DNA from: Ponticaulis sp. | Lineage (GTDB): Bacteria; Pseudomonadota; Alphaproteobacteria; Caulobacterales; Hyphomonadaceae | Assembly (NCBI GenBank): GCA_002692725.1 | Contig: NZLU01000023.1 | Location: forward strand, 372,001-436,000 | Reading direction: 5' to 3' | Length of the DNA: 64,000 nt | Shown: piece by piece, positions 18,331 to 27,701 of the stretch | How the letters are laid out: every line of letters starts with the position of its first letter | Numbering within the stretch: the first letter of the stretch is position 1 | The notes under the pieces: model-generated | The model's database searches: none | The model's input: only the letters and a program-made list of their open reading frames with translations | Told to the model about the DNA's origin: nothing | Program-made: the position numbers and the translations under genes

Positions 18331-18981
18331 TTAATCTTCGTCGCCGTCATCACTCTTTTCGTTGATGACTTCTGTTTCAACAGAGGCTTCTTCGCCGTCT
18401 TCGCTGGTTTCAACCGCCGCCGTACGGCCCGCAATCGTCGCGATGGTGAAGTCACGATCGGTGATGGTTGGCTCAGCGTCAGAAGGCAGCTTGATGTCAG
18501 AGATTTTGACATTGTCGCCGATTTCCAGCTTGGAAACGTCAGCTTCCAGATACTCAGGAATGTGACCCGCTGGAACGTTAAGTTCAACTTCGTGGCGCAC
18601 AACGTTGAGCGTGCCGCCTTTTTTCAGGCCTGGAGATTTCTCTTCGCCAACAAAGTGAACAGCCACTTCAACAGAGATGATCTGTTTCTTGTCCACGCGA
18701 TAGAGGTCGATGTGCTCAGGTGCGTCCGTCACCGGGTGGAACTGAACGTCCTGCGGAATGACAGACTGTTTGTCGCCCTTATGGTCAATCTCGACCATGT
18801 GCGCCAGGAACTTGCCTGAGTTGATTGCCTTGATGACTTCGTTGAATTTCAGGCTGATTGCGACAGGGTCCTGGCCACCGCCGTAAAGAACACCTGGAAC
18901 CATGCCATTGCGACGGGCTTCGCGTGCGCCGCCTTTTCCTGTGCGCTCGCGCACTTCAACTGTGAGAGTAAGATCTGCCAT
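18331..18981 (-). CDS. rplY: 50S ribosomal protein L25/Ctc
   Basis: This 216-residue long-form L25 has the 5S rRNA-binding N-terminal domain (LTVEVRERTGKGGAREARRNGMVPGVLYGGG, and QFHPVTDAPEHIDLYRV) and the C-terminal Ctc domain (KGGTLNVVRHEVELNVPAGHIP). The C-terminal 30 residues are acidic. ATG 18981 (MADLTL) is the family start; the open frame to 19041 is an extension without similarity. It is coupled to pth in most alphaproteobacteria. Confidence 0.95.
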   Translation of the reverse strand: MADLTLTVEVRERTGKGGAREARRNGMVPGVLYGGGQDPVAISLKFNEVIKAINSGKFLAHMVEIDHKGDKQSVIPQDVQFHPVTDAPEHIDLYRVDKKQIISVEVAVHFVGEEKSPGLKKGGTLNVVRHEVELNVPAGHIPEYLEADVSKLEIGDNVKISDIKLPSDAEPTITDRDFTIATIAGRTAAVETSEDGEEASVETEVINEKSDDGDED

Positions 18982-19101
18982 ATCACTATCCTTGTCCTGG
19001 AGTCCGCCCCGGCCCATCCGGGGTAACAACCTGACTGACACGCGCGTCTGACGGCGCGGAAGCGCGGGCTATACGGGATTATTGGGTAGATGGCAACCGC
19101 C

Positions 19102-19677
19102 CTACATGCCCGGAATTGGTGCCCGGTTAAACAAGATGAGGTGGCCGCCCATTATCAGCCAGCCGGTTACCGCGACACCCAGCAGAATTGAGATCCCATC
19201 CCAGAGCAGGCTCGGTGTTTTCGGTGGTCCGGCAGGTCGCTTCTTGGCGGCAATGCGCACCAACACGGCCCAGGCAAGGAAACCGCCAAACAGCATAAAG
19301 CTCACCAGATCCCAGTTCGCCAGCAAATGGCCCAGCGCCCACAGCTTCACGCCCACCAATTGCGGGTGTTTGAGATATTTCTGCAGGTAGCCATGTGGAA
19401 GGCTGCCCGCGAAAAACAGAACCAGCGCGACAGGCGAGAAAAGAGAATTGAGATGCTTAAGCGGCGTTGGCGGCTCGGCGAAGATGATGGTCGACATCTG
19501 CGCGTCGTCATAGCCCATACACATCACCACGAAGAAGGCGAGCGACACCAGAGCATAGACGCCCATCCAGGGCAGCTTGCCCAGCTTGGCCTCTAAACCG
19601 TCGCGCGCGCCCGGCGCGATCGCACGGAAGGAGTGAATACCTAAAAATCCCAGCAGTCCGACCAGAAACAAGACCAT
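19102..19677 (-). CDS. NnrU family membrane protein
   Basis: This 191-residue protein has about five membrane helices. The family signatures are present: GFLGIHSFRAIAPGARD near the N-terminus and the loop LPHGYLQKYLKHPQLVGVKLWALGHLLANWD. The NnrU family is related to isoprenylcysteine-type methyltransferases and is linked in some species with nitrogen-oxide metabolism; the reaction is not established. ATG 19677 is preferred over a TTG at 19695. No denitrification genes are nearby. Confidence 0.87.
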   Translation of the reverse strand: MVLFLVGLLGFLGIHSFRAIAPGARDGLEAKLGKLPWMGVYALVSLAFFVVMCMGYDDAQMSTIIFAEPPTPLKHLNSLFSPVALVLFFAGSLPHGYLQKYLKHPQLVGVKLWALGHLLANWDLVSFMLFGGFLAWAVLVRIAAKKRPAGPPKTPSLLWDGISILLGVAVTGWLIMGGHLILFNRAPIPGM

Positions 19678-19731
19678 GTTCAACTCCCAGCGCAATTCTT
19701 GCGGCCGACAGTCTCATACCGTCCGGTATTG

Positions 19732-20301
19732 TCAATCAACCTGGAGCGTCATCTTGCGGACGAACACGTTAATCTCGCCATCCTCGCCATAGGGGACAGT
19801 GCCATGCAGACTGAAGCCGAGATTTTCTGCAATCTTCGTCGATGCGGCGTGATCGGTGTCGATAATGCAATGACAGGGAAAATCGGGGTCTTGTGCTTCG
19901 GCCCAGTCGAACATGGCGCGCATGGCTTCTTTCACGATGCCTTTGCCCCAATAGGCGGGCGCGATGCCCCATCCCGCTTCTGGCATTAAGGGAAGGGGCG
20001 GAGAGAATTCACCCCGGCGCGACAACATAAAGCCGCATTCGCCGACAAACGCGCCAGTCTCCCGGTCTTCAATCGTCAGATAGCCATACCCGAGCAGGGC
20101 CCAGGCGCCAACATTGCGCTGAACAGACTGCCAGATTTCACCGGAGGACCGCTTCCGGTTGCCGATGAACCGGTAATAGGCCGGGTCCTGCCACATGGCG
20201 AACAGACCGTCGAAATCTTCGACTCGCGAGGCGCGCAACCTCAGGCGCTCGGTCTCGATCCCAGGGATTTCAGCCAATGATCGTCCGGGCAGTTTGTACA
20301 T
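19732..20301 (-). CDS. GNAT family N-acetyltransferase (RimJ/RimL type)
   Basis: This 189-residue protein has the layout of ribosomal-protein-alanine acetyltransferase relatives: IETERLRLRASRVEDFDGL at the start, FVGECGF strand, GWGIAPAYWGKGIVKEAMRAM (acetyl-CoA loop Q/RxxGxG variant), then IIDTDHAASTKIAENLGF, where the Asn and Phe end motif B. The substrate cannot be told from sequence; many of these act on small molecules. It is 11 bp downstream of prs on the same strand and may be co-transcribed. Confidence 0.88.
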   Translation of the reverse strand: MYKLPGRSLAEIPGIETERLRLRASRVEDFDGLFAMWQDPAYYRFIGNRKRSSGEIWQSVQRNVGAWALLGYGYLTIEDRETGAFVGECGFMLSRRGEFSPPLPLMPEAGWGIAPAYWGKGIVKEAMRAMFDWAEAQDPDFPCHCIIDTDHAASTKIAENLGFSLHGTVPYGEDGEINVFVRKMTLQVD

Positions 20302-20312
20302 GGCCGAGGGCT

Positions 20313-21248
20313 TTACTCGTCAAACATCTTCGAGATGCTCTCATCATTGGCAATCCGGCGAATGGCCTCACCAATGACATGAGCCACGCTCAACACGCGC
20401 ACTGATTTCGATTTCAGTGCCTGCTCGGTTGGCGCAATTGTGTCTGCCAGAACGATTTCCTTCATGACGGATTTCTCAATCCGCTCCACGGCGCCGCCAG
20501 AGAGAACCCCGTGCGTCACATACGCAGAAACAGCCTTGGCGCCCTGATCCATCAAGGCCTTCGCCGCATTGCACAGCGTGCCCCCGGAATCGCACATATC
20601 ATCATACAGGATGCAGTGCCGGTCGGTCACATCACCAATAATGTTCATGACTTCCGCCACGCCTGCTTTCGGACGACGTTTGTCGACGATTGCAAGGTCA
20701 CAATCGAGCCGCTTGGCGAGCGCCCTTGCGCGAACCACGCCGCCCACGTCTGGCGAGACGATCATCACATTGTCAGCGCCATAGGCCTGACGGATATCTT
20801 TCTCCATCACAGGCGTTGCGATGAGGTTATCGGTCGGAATATCGAAAAAGCCTTGAATCTGACCCGCGTGCAGATCCATGGTCAGCACCCGGTCAGCGCC
20901 CGCAGTCGCCACAAGATTGGCAACCAGCTTGGCCGAAATCGGCGTCCGACCATCCGTCTTCCGGTCCTGACGGGCATAGCCGAAATAAGGGATCACAGCC
21001 GTGATCCGGCTGGCTGAGGCGCGTTTCAACGCGTCCATCGCAATCAGCAATTCCATCAGATGATCGTTTGCCGGATAGGACGTCGACTGAATAAGAAAGA
21101 CATCCTCGCCACGCACATTCTCATTGATCCGCGCGAAAATTTCATTGTCTGAAAAGCGTCTGAATTCTGTGTCAGTCAGCGGCACATCGAGATATTTGCC
21201 GATGTCTTTTGCAAGGCCAAGATTGGCGTTTCCGGAAATCAATTTCAT
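20313..21248 (-). CDS. prs: Ribose-phosphate pyrophosphokinase
   Basis: This 311-residue class I enzyme makes phosphoribosyl pyrophosphate from ribose-5-phosphate and ATP for nucleotide, His and Trp synthesis. The family hallmarks are [19 protein letters not shown], the flexible loop [20 protein letters not shown], the [14 protein letters not shown] ion site, and [13 protein letters not shown], the PRPP-binding motif. Length and start are as usual. The GNAT gene follows closely. Confidence 0.97.
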   Translation of the reverse strand: MKLISGNANLGLAKDIGKYLDVPLTDTEFRRFSDNEIFARINENVRGEDVFLIQSTSYPANDHLMELLIAMDALKRASASRITAVIPYFGYARQDRKTDGRTPISAKLVANLVATAGADRVLTMDLHAGQIQGFFDIPTDNLIATPVMEKDIRQAYGADNVMIVSPDVGGVVRARALAKRLDCDLAIVDKRRPKAGVAEVMNIIGDVTDRHCILYDDMCDSGGTLCNAAKALMDQGAKAVSAYVTHGVLSGGAVERIEKSVMKEIVLADTIAPTEQALKSKSVRVLSVAHVIGEAIRRIANDESISKMFDE

Positions 21249-21349
21249 CTGTGCATCACCGCCCCGACTAGGCCGACCCTGTCTCGGGCAGACCGTTGGA
21301 AATTACGAGCCTTTTAGGCGATCTTTGCTGTTAGGCAACCGCATTTCAG

Positions 21350-22138
21350 CTATTTCCTGTCCAGCATGATCACAGACGCGTTTCGTCCGTAATCGGATAA
21401 ATTATGTTTCACTCGATAGCGGTTTGAAAAATAACGATCCGGTTGGGTCAGTGTGTCCTCAGACACACAGCTGATCTGATTTATTCCACACCGTGTCAGA
21501 ACCGCTTCGCAGAAATTCCAGATGTCAAACAGAGAGCGGTCACTTTGCCCAGGTCGGAAACACGCGGCTGACCAGTCATGCTTGTCCAGAAACGGCTCTT
21601 TGAGATCTGGCCCGACTTCAAAACTGTCTTGAGACAGGCTTGGCCCGATGGCTGCCTTTATGTGTGTCCGGTTGGCGCCCAGCCACACCATCGCATCGAC
21701 CGTATTCTCGATGACCCCGGCCAATGCACCTTTCCATCCGGCATGCGCCGCCCCGATCACGCCCGCCTCTGCATCCGCGAACAGAACCGGCGTACAATCG
21801 GCCGTCAGAACACAGAGCGCGAGACCTGGTACATCTGTCACCATGGCATCGCCTTCGGGCCGTTCGCCCCAGGCAAAGGGGGCATCTATGTATACAACGT
21901 TCGGCGAGTGTATCTGAAACAGCGAGATCAGATGATCCATATCTGCTGCGCCCATCGCTGCCGCCACGCGTGTGCGATTTTCTTTTACCTTCTCAGGATC
22001 GTCATTCGACCCCGGCCCGGTATTCAGGCTGTTATACTCCCCTGAGGAGACGCCGCCTTCGCGACCGAAAAAACCATGAGAGATCCCGTCGGCGTGCGTG
22101 AGATGCGGGGCGGTGATAAAAGGAGGTGTAGAGCTCAT
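21350..22138 (-). CDS. pgeF: Peptidoglycan editing factor PgeF (laccase-domain protein)
   Basis: This 262-residue protein of the YfiH/DUF152 family has the metal-binding pattern: HGFFGREGGVSSGEY, LCVLTADCTPVLFAD with Cys-His pairing, and GAAHAGWKGALAGV with the conserved His. These enzymes are now known as purine nucleoside phosphorylase/deaminase or peptidoglycan editing proteins, and older records call them polyphenol oxidase. ATG 22138 is used; a GTG two codons earlier (22144) is possible, and neither has a well-spaced ribosome site. Upstream, the small secreted paralogs are divergent. Confidence 0.9.
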   Translation of the reverse strand: MSSTPPFITAPHLTHADGISHGFFGREGGVSSGEYNSLNTGPGSNDDPEKVKENRTRVAAAMGAADMDHLISLFQIHSPNVVYIDAPFAWGERPEGDAMVTDVPGLALCVLTADCTPVLFADAEAGVIGAAHAGWKGALAGVIENTVDAMVWLGANRTHIKAAIGPSLSQDSFEVGPDLKEPFLDKHDWSAACFRPGQSDRSLFDIWNFCEAVLTRCGINQISCVSEDTLTQPDRYFSNRYRVKHNLSDYGRNASVIMLDRK

Positions 22139-22291
22139 CCTCACGATGTAACGCGGTCTGGCATGTGGGTCATCTCCGCCGATGACGATTCAATGAAATT
22201 CTCTTCAGGACTCACAATCGACTTTGACAAAACCCCGGTTTAAGTATCCCTTACGTTGTATAAAAACAGACCAAAAAGGGAGGTTGCTATC

Positions 22292-22579
22292 ATGAAACAC
22301 TTTATGAGCGGACTGATCCTCAGCGCTGCACTTCTTGCGTCTCCGGCCCTTGCCGATGACGAGGCAAAATATTCAACAGCAAAAACGACAATTGATGTGC
22401 TGATGGCCGATGAAGCGGCTATGGCCGTGCTTCAGGATGAAATCCCTGATGTCGTCAACAATGACCAGATCGGCATGGCCGTTGGGATGACGCTGCATGA
22501 TATTGCCATGTATGCACCGGACATGCTGACCGCCGAAAAACTCAAGACGATCGACACCAAACTCTCTGAGATCGAATAA
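22292..22579 (+). CDS. Small secreted protein, first of a tandem pair
   Basis: This 95-residue protein has a clear signal peptide (LILSAALLASPALA, cleavage before DDEAK). The mature domain of about 70 residues has YSTAKTTIDVLMADEAAMAVLQDEIPDVVNN, GMTLHDIA, and LTAEKLKTIDTKLSEIE. It is a paralog of the next gene; the two share the order and spacing of YST, TTI, LMAD/LLDN, IPDVV/LPDVV and the final (L)xEIE. I recall similar domains attached to alphaproteobacterial esterases, which is weak evidence for function. The start is set by GGGAGG at 22278-22283. Confidence 0.75.
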   Translation: MKHFMSGLILSAALLASPALADDEAKYSTAKTTIDVLMADEAAMAVLQDEIPDVVNNDQIGMAVGMTLHDIAMYAPDMLTAEKLKTIDTKLSEIE

Positions 22580-22595
22580 ACAGGAGATCTATTCC

Positions 22596-22880
22596 ATGAA
22601 GACGACACTCGGCGCATTGCTCTTTGGGGCAGCTCTCATCGCATCGCCAGCATTTGCCGGAGATGCGAAATACAGCACAAAAACAACAACCATCGGCGAA
22701 TTGTTGGACAATGAAGCAACGCTCGCTGTGTTCGAAGAACACCTGCCTGATGTGGTGAACCATCCGCAGGTTGAGATGGGCCGCATGATGACGCTGGTCG
22801 AAGCTCAGAGCTATGAGCCAGGCATCATCACCAATGAGGCGCTCGCCGCGATGGATGAGGATCTCGCAGAGATCGAATAG
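22596..22880 (+). CDS. Small secreted protein, second of a tandem pair
   Basis: This 94-residue paralog of the preceding gene lies 16 bp downstream and has its own ribosome site (AGGAGA). It has a signal peptide (LLFGAALIASPAFA, cleavage before GDAKY), then KYSTKTTTIGELLDNEATLAVFEEHLPDVVNHPQVEMG and MTLVEAQSYEPGIITNEALAAMDEDLAEIE. It has no cysteines or catalytic motif. The helical, acidic repeat is probably a binding or folding module in the periplasm. A strong terminator follows. Confidence 0.75.
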   Translation: MKTTLGALLFGAALIASPAFAGDAKYSTKTTTIGELLDNEATLAVFEEHLPDVVNHPQVEMGRMMTLVEAQSYEPGIITNEALAAMDEDLAEIE

Positions 22881-22907
22881 TCAGAGCCACGCTTTAACTC
22901 CACTGAC

Positions 22908-22941
22908 CACCCGCAAGCCAGAACGGTTTGCGGGTGTTTTT
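22908..22941 (+). terminator. Terminator after the secreted paralogs
   Basis: CACCCGCAA (22908-22916) pairs with TTGCGGGTG (22928-22936), followed by TTTTT. It lies between the convergent paralog pair and SulP gene. Confidence 0.8.
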
Positions 22942-22944
22942 CCA

Positions 22945-24552
22945 TCAGCTGGTCGCGGGCTTTTTGAACCGGCTGCCATAATCGACGGCGACGCCATAAT
23001 CCGGATCTTCCAGTACAGACAGCTCCACCATATCCCCAGCTTTCTCGAGCAGTTTTTTACAGTCCGGAGACAGATGGCGCAGGTGCAGTCGTTTGTTTGC
23101 GGCCGTATATTTCGTCGCCAGCACGTCGATGGCTTCAATGCCGGAATGATCCACAACGCGCGAATTCATGAAGTCGATCACCACATCTTCCGGGTCATTG
23201 GCCGGGTCGAACAATTCAGTGAATCCCGTGGTCGACCCGAAGAATAGCGGCCCCTCAATCCGATAAACTTTCCAACCTTCCTTGCTGACGCCAATCCCGG
23301 CATGGATCCGGCTCGCTGCGTTCCAGGCATAGCTGAGAGCTGACATTATGACCCCTACGACGACGGCCACGGCGAGGTCAGAGAAAACCGTCACAAGCGT
23401 CACTGTGACGATCACCACAGCATCATTGATTGGAATACGCGTCATGATCTTGAACGACCGCCACGCAAACGTACCGATGACTACCATGAACATCACGCCC
23501 ACAAGCGCTGCGACTGGAATCTGTTCAATCAGAGACGAGGCAAACAGAATGAAAGTCAGAAGGAATATCGACGCCGCAATACCTGCAATCCGGGTGCGCG
23601 CGCCCGATTTTACATTGATCATGGACTGACCAATCATCGCACAACCGCCCATGCCGCCAAAGAATCCGGTGACGATATTCGCTGCGCCCTGTGCCACACA
23701 TTCCTTCGACGCGCCGCCTTTGGTCTCGGTCATTTCAGAGACGAGGTTATGGGTCAGAAGGCTCTCAATCAGGCCAATCGCTGCCAGAATAATGGAATAG
23801 GGCAGGATGATCTTCAGCGTTTCGAGGTTCAGCGGCACCGCAGGCACGTGGAAATCAGGCAGGCCACCGGCGATCGAGGCCAGATCACCCACGGTACGCG
23901 TGTCGAGGCCAAAGCCGATGACAATTGCCGATACAGCCAGAATGGCCGCCAATGGAGCCGGGAAAGCTTTCGTCAGCTTGGGCAGGCCCCAGATGATTAC
24001 CATCGTCACACCGACCAGCCCAATCATCATGGCAAGATCAGGGATTGGTAGCCATTGTCCGCCGGATATGCCATGTCCGCCACTGGCTTCGCCTGTATGC
24101 TCCTGAAACTGTCCGAGCTGAGCCAGGAAGATCACAATCGCAAGGCCGTTCACAAAGCCCAGCATCACAGGCAGCGGCACCATTCGGATAAATTTACCCC
24201 AGCGCATCAGGCCAAAAATCGTCTGCAGGATCCCCATCAGCACAACGGTCGCGAACAGATACTCCACGCCATGTTCGGCCACGAGGCTCACCATCACAAC
24301 AGCCAGTGCACCGGTTGCGCCGGAAATCATTCCGGGTCGCCCGCCAAACACAGCGGTGATCAGACCAACAATGAACGCGGCATAGAGGCCGACCAGCGGA
24401 TTTACGCCCGCCACAAAAGCAAAGGCGACGGCTTCCGGAACCAGCGCCAGTGCCACGGTTAGGCCTGCCAGAAGCTCGGTCTTCCATTGATTTGGGCTGA
24501 CATTTGCAAATGGAACAGTCAGCTTGGCCCCGTCACTTAAGCTCAAGGTCAT
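22945..24552 (-). CDS. SulP family anion transporter with STAS domain
   Basis: This 535-residue transporter has about 11-12 membrane helices. The SulP signature occurs early (AGLTVALALVPEAVAFAFVAG, then GLYAAFIVGLITAVFGG). A central domain with GGMGGCAMIGQSMINVKSGA is shared by this family. The C-terminal STAS domain (about 410-525) has DVVIDFMNSRVVDHSGIEAID, where the Ser follows the anti-sigma-factor-antagonist pattern. Members carry sulfate, bicarbonate, or dicarboxylates; the substrate is not clear here. A TTGCTGcaatgCAGCAA inverted repeat lies upstream at 24639-24655. Confidence 0.9.
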   Translation of the reverse strand: MTLSLSDGAKLTVPFANVSPNQWKTELLAGLTVALALVPEAVAFAFVAGVNPLVGLYAAFIVGLITAVFGGRPGMISGATGALAVVMVSLVAEHGVEYLFATVVLMGILQTIFGLMRWGKFIRMVPLPVMLGFVNGLAIVIFLAQLGQFQEHTGEASGGHGISGGQWLPIPDLAMMIGLVGVTMVIIWGLPKLTKAFPAPLAAILAVSAIVIGFGLDTRTVGDLASIAGGLPDFHVPAVPLNLETLKIILPYSIILAAIGLIESLLTHNLVSEMTETKGGASKECVAQGAANIVTGFFGGMGGCAMIGQSMINVKSGARTRIAGIAASIFLLTFILFASSLIEQIPVAALVGVMFMVVIGTFAWRSFKIMTRIPINDAVVIVTVTLVTVFSDLAVAVVVGVIMSALSYAWNAASRIHAGIGVSKEGWKVYRIEGPLFFGSTTGFTELFDPANDPEDVVIDFMNSRVVDHSGIEAIDVLATKYTAANKRLHLRHLSPDCKKLLEKAGDMVELSVLEDPDYGVAVDYGSRFKKPATS

Positions 24553-24704
24553 CTCCAGGTGATTTTGTTGGTTGGATTGTTATTGTCACGCCCGGCCTGA
24601 ATGACCCGACATGTTTCCTCGGCATGCTCTTACCGGCATTGCTGCAATGCAGCAAGGTTGGCGCCGAAATTTCCCCGATATCTCGTTATTTCTGTCAAAG
24701 CCGT

Positions 24705-25763
24705 TCAGAACCCGACGGGTGTTTGCAGGCCTTTCGATGAAAAACACATCACTTTAAAGCGACTTCCCATATCCGCCGGATCAACCAACCGTTTCGCACG
24801 TCTGAAGATCTCCTCAGCGCGATCGGGATTATCCTGAACCAGTTGCTGCATCCGGGCTTCAGCGCCGAGCGCCAGCAGAAACTCGCCCTGCGTTTTCGCG
24901 CCATGCACGATCAGTCCGGCATTCAGTGCATGGCGTTTCAAGGCGCCAAAATCGACATCCACGGTGAGGTCAGACCCGCCCGGGCTCTCGAGCGGGTCGA
25001 TCTGGCGGCCATCACTATACGCGCGCAACGTATCTTCCGGCACTTTATCGTCTGGTCCATAATCGATCACCAGCGCCCTGAGTTTGTGGCCATTTTTCAC
25101 ATGCGTGGCGAGGCTCAGCGCAAAAGTCTCCAAACCGGTCTGCAGCTCGAACGCGTCCTGCCCCTCGGGTGCGTCTGCCAATTTTCCGGTGCTTTCCTGA
25201 TCTACGCCCCAGATCAGCTGACCGCCCTGGGCTCCAATCCGGCGTTCATGCCATTTCTTGTCCTCGCCGCGGACGAACTGACGTGCAGGCAGGCAATCGA
25301 GAAACTCATTTGAGATCAGAATTGCGGCCAGATCGGGCAACTCATCCAGATGCGAGACAAATTGCGGTGCATATTCCGCCAGTTTGCCGACCTGCTCTGA
25401 CCGGAGCGCGCGGCTCGGTTCAACCAGATAAAGCTGCATGGATTTGAGACAGGCCCGTCCCGCAGCCGTTTTCGACATCGCTCTCAGCGCATCGGCCATC
25501 ATGGTCGCTTTTCCGGGACCCGGTTCGACCAGCACAAACGGGTGAGGGCGCCACATAGCCTCCCATTCATGCACCACCCACAAGCCTATCAGCTCGCCGA
25601 ACAGCTGGCTGATTTCTGGCGCAGTCAGAAAATCCCGGCCAATCCCTGGCCGGGTCGCGTAATAACCTTCAACGGGATCGTGAAGGCAGGTCTGCATGAA
25701 CATGGAAACAGACATAGGGCCGTCGGCCTCGATCATACGGACAAGGCGATCTTTCAGAGGCAA
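24705..25763 (-). CDS. SAM-dependent methyltransferase, MidA/NDUFAF7 family
   Basis: This 352-residue COG1565 protein has MSVSMFMQTCLHDPVEGYYATR, GRDFLTAPEISQLFGELIGLW and the SAM-binding LVEPGPGKATMMADALRAM, which replaces the commoner ELGPGRGTL. ALVIDYG and TLRAYSDGRQIDPLESPG are also found in the family. NDUFAF7 in mitochondria methylates an arginine of complex I; a bacterial counterpart is inferred. The start is TTG 25763, only 3 bp after the lgt stop, so the genes are coupled. Confidence 0.87.
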   Translation of the reverse strand: MPLKDRLVRMIEADGPMSVSMFMQTCLHDPVEGYYATRPGIGRDFLTAPEISQLFGELIGLWVVHEWEAMWRPHPFVLVEPGPGKATMMADALRAMSKTAAGRACLKSMQLYLVEPSRALRSEQVGKLAEYAPQFVSHLDELPDLAAILISNEFLDCLPARQFVRGEDKKWHERRIGAQGGQLIWGVDQESTGKLADAPEGQDAFELQTGLETFALSLATHVKNGHKLRALVIDYGPDDKVPEDTLRAYSDGRQIDPLESPGGSDLTVDVDFGALKRHALNAGLIVHGAKTQGEFLLALGAEARMQQLVQDNPDRAEEIFRRAKRLVDPADMGSRFKVMCFSSKGLQTPVGF

Positions 25764-25766
25764 GGT

Positions 25767-26708
25767 CTACTCCGCAGTGGCAGGTGTGTTCGGCGGCGAG
25801 GCAGGGCTCCGTGCCGCACGAACCACGAGATAGAGACCTAGCAGAACCATCGGTATCGACAGCAGCGTTCCCATCGTCATCCAGTCAGGCAGCCCCTCGA
25901 CAAAGGCATCTGGCAGACGAAAGCGCTCGGCAATCGACCGGCCGATCGCATAGCCGACCAGGAAGATACCCGACACAAGACCCGGACGGCTCAGAGCCTT
26001 GAAGGCCCAGATGGCGATCGCGATCACGATGAACAGTAAGAGGCCTTCCAGCGCGGCTTCATAAAGCTGGCTTGGATGTCGCGCGACTTCATCGCCTCGA
26101 TAGAGCCATTCCTTGCTCTCCCAGTCGAAGGCCTGGGGCGGGCCACCGGAGCCATAGCCTTGCGGGAACACCATCCCGAAGGCGCTGTCCGTGGGCCGGC
26201 CATACAGTTCGGCATTGATGAAATTGGCGCAGCGCCCGAGAAACAATCCAATCGGTGTCGCCGCTGCCGCAACATCGGCAAGGCGCAAGACCGGGACTTT
26301 ATGGGTCCGGCAGACATGCCAGGTCGCAAGGCCAACACCGATCAGACCGCCATGAAACGCCATGCCGCCTTCCCAAATGCGCAGAACCATAAATGGATTG
26401 GCCGCGAAGGCATCGAATTGATACGGGATCTGGTAAAACAGCATATAGCCGAGGCGTCCGCCCAGAATGACGCCGAGCGTGGCCCAGAACAGAAAGTCAT
26501 CAATCACTTCACGCGATATCGGTGTCTGGTCCCCGAATAAGGCGGGCCGTTTCACCAGCGCCAGCGCGTATCTCCAGCCCAGCACCAGCCCGGCCACATA
26601 GGCCATGGCATACCAGAGAATATTGATCGGTCCGATCGTCAGCCCCAGCACTGAAAACTGCGGTATGGAGATCACGGCCGGATAGATTTCCGGAAAGCTG
26701 AGTGCCAT
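25767..26708 (-). CDS. lgt: Prolipoprotein diacylglyceryl transferase
   Basis: This 313-residue inner-membrane enzyme puts diacylglycerol on the Cys of lipoprotein precursors. It has the seven-helix layout and the Lgt signature GGRLGYMLFYQ and IWEGGMAFHGGLIGVG. GRCANFINAELYGRPTD carries the catalytic arginine region, and HPSQLYEAALEG the conserved His/Tyr. Length is slightly above the E. coli enzyme (291). Its product would act on lipoproteins in this window (M3 peptidase, DUF3299 protein). Confidence 0.95.
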   Translation of the reverse strand: MALSFPEIYPAVISIPQFSVLGLTIGPINILWYAMAYVAGLVLGWRYALALVKRPALFGDQTPISREVIDDFLFWATLGVILGGRLGYMLFYQIPYQFDAFAANPFMVLRIWEGGMAFHGGLIGVGLATWHVCRTHKVPVLRLADVAAAATPIGLFLGRCANFINAELYGRPTDSAFGMVFPQGYGSGGPPQAFDWESKEWLYRGDEVARHPSQLYEAALEGLLLFIVIAIAIWAFKALSRPGLVSGIFLVGYAIGRSIAERFRLPDAFVEGLPDWMTMGTLLSIPMVLLGLYLVVRAARSPASPPNTPATAE

Positions 26709-26806
26709 TCGCCTGCATCCCCTTTTCTTAACCCTGTCGAAGGGTCACATAGCCATTTAAGACATAGCGCGGTAAACCCGCAAATCACTCGCGAAGGATT
26801 AATCGA

Positions 26807-27064
26807 ATGGCGAATGGAAATCCACTCCTCGATGATATGGCTAAAGTCATGACAGGTTTCATAGATGCAGCCCAGTCGGCAGGTGAAGAAGCCAAAACGG
26901 CGTTTCGGTCTCAGGGCGAAAAATTCGTCACGGAAATGGATCTTGCACGGCGCGATGAGGTCGAAGCCCTGAAAGCACTTGCTCAGGCTGCCCTCGAAAA
27001 GGTCGACGCCCTGGAAGCCCGCGTGGCTGAACTTGAAGGAAAATCAGCGTCCAAGCCCAAATAG
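26807..27064 (+). CDS. ubiK: Accessory factor UbiK (BMFP family)
   Basis: This 85-residue protein has the family start (NPLLDDMAKVMTGFIDAAQS), and a C-terminal coiled coil (REEVEALKALAQAALEKVDALEARVAELE-like heptads). UbiK helps the ubiquinone synthesis complex bind lipids in other proteobacteria. It is divergent from lgt and upstream of the YbjN-domain gene, where many alphaproteobacteria place it. Confidence 0.88.
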   Translation: MANGNPLLDDMAKVMTGFIDAAQSAGEEAKTAFRSQGEKFVTEMDLARRDEVEALKALAQAALEKVDALEARVAELEGKSASKPK

Positions 27065-27194
27065 TGAGATGTTTTCAACACAGCGTCGAACAAATACACA
27101 AGTTTTTGCCTAAGGCTTTTGGGGCTGGTTGAGACTCGTGTTACCCGCAAACCTACGGGTATCACCCCGCGCCAATTGGCCAGGGAGGCAGTCC

Positions 27195-27698
27195 ATGACG
27201 TCAACTTTCTCTTCCACGGAAAGCTCTGTCGAGAATTCGATGGAACTCATCGAACAGGTTCTCGATGCGGCCGACTGGTCCTATGAGCGCGACGCCTATA
27301 ACTCACTCCACTGCATCATCCCGACGAAATGGGGCGATATGGGCGGTGTGTTTTCCATGCGCGAAGAGCCAGAAGCGCTTCAGTTCACGCTTACCCTCGA
27401 CGTCAAGCCAACTGCGGCGCGCCGGATTGAGCTGAACGAGCTGCTAATTCTGATCAATGAGAAACTCTGGCTTGGGCATTTCGACTTCTGGCCGGGCGAT
27501 GACATGATCCTCTTCCGCCACACCATCGCGATGGCAGGCCGGACGGAGCCGGAAGGATCAGAGATTTCAGCCATTATCAATGCTGCGACCTCGTCCATCG
27601 ACCAATTCCTGCCAAGCATGAATTACGTTATCTGGGCTGGCAAAACCGCGCAAGACGCGATGGATACAGCCTTGTTTGAGACGATTGGCGAAGCCTGA
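27195..27698 (+). CDS. YbjN domain-containing protein
   Basis: This 167-residue protein has the YbjN fold pattern: ENSMELIEQVLDAADWSYERD, the LHCIIPTKWGDMGGVFSMREEPEALQFTLTLD strand run, ELNELLILINEKLWLGHFDFWPGDDMILFRHTI, and a helical end. The family is structurally related to type III secretion chaperones and its function is unknown; a sensory or regulatory role has been suggested. ATG 27195 is set by AGGGAGG upstream; the longer frame to 27129 lacks a ribosome site. Confidence 0.85.
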   Translation: MTSTFSSTESSVENSMELIEQVLDAADWSYERDAYNSLHCIIPTKWGDMGGVFSMREEPEALQFTLTLDVKPTAARRIELNELLILINEKLWLGHFDFWPGDDMILFRHTIAMAGRTEPEGSEISAIINAATSSIDQFLPSMNYVIWAGKTAQDAMDTALFETIGEA

Positions 27699-27701
27699 GT
27701 T

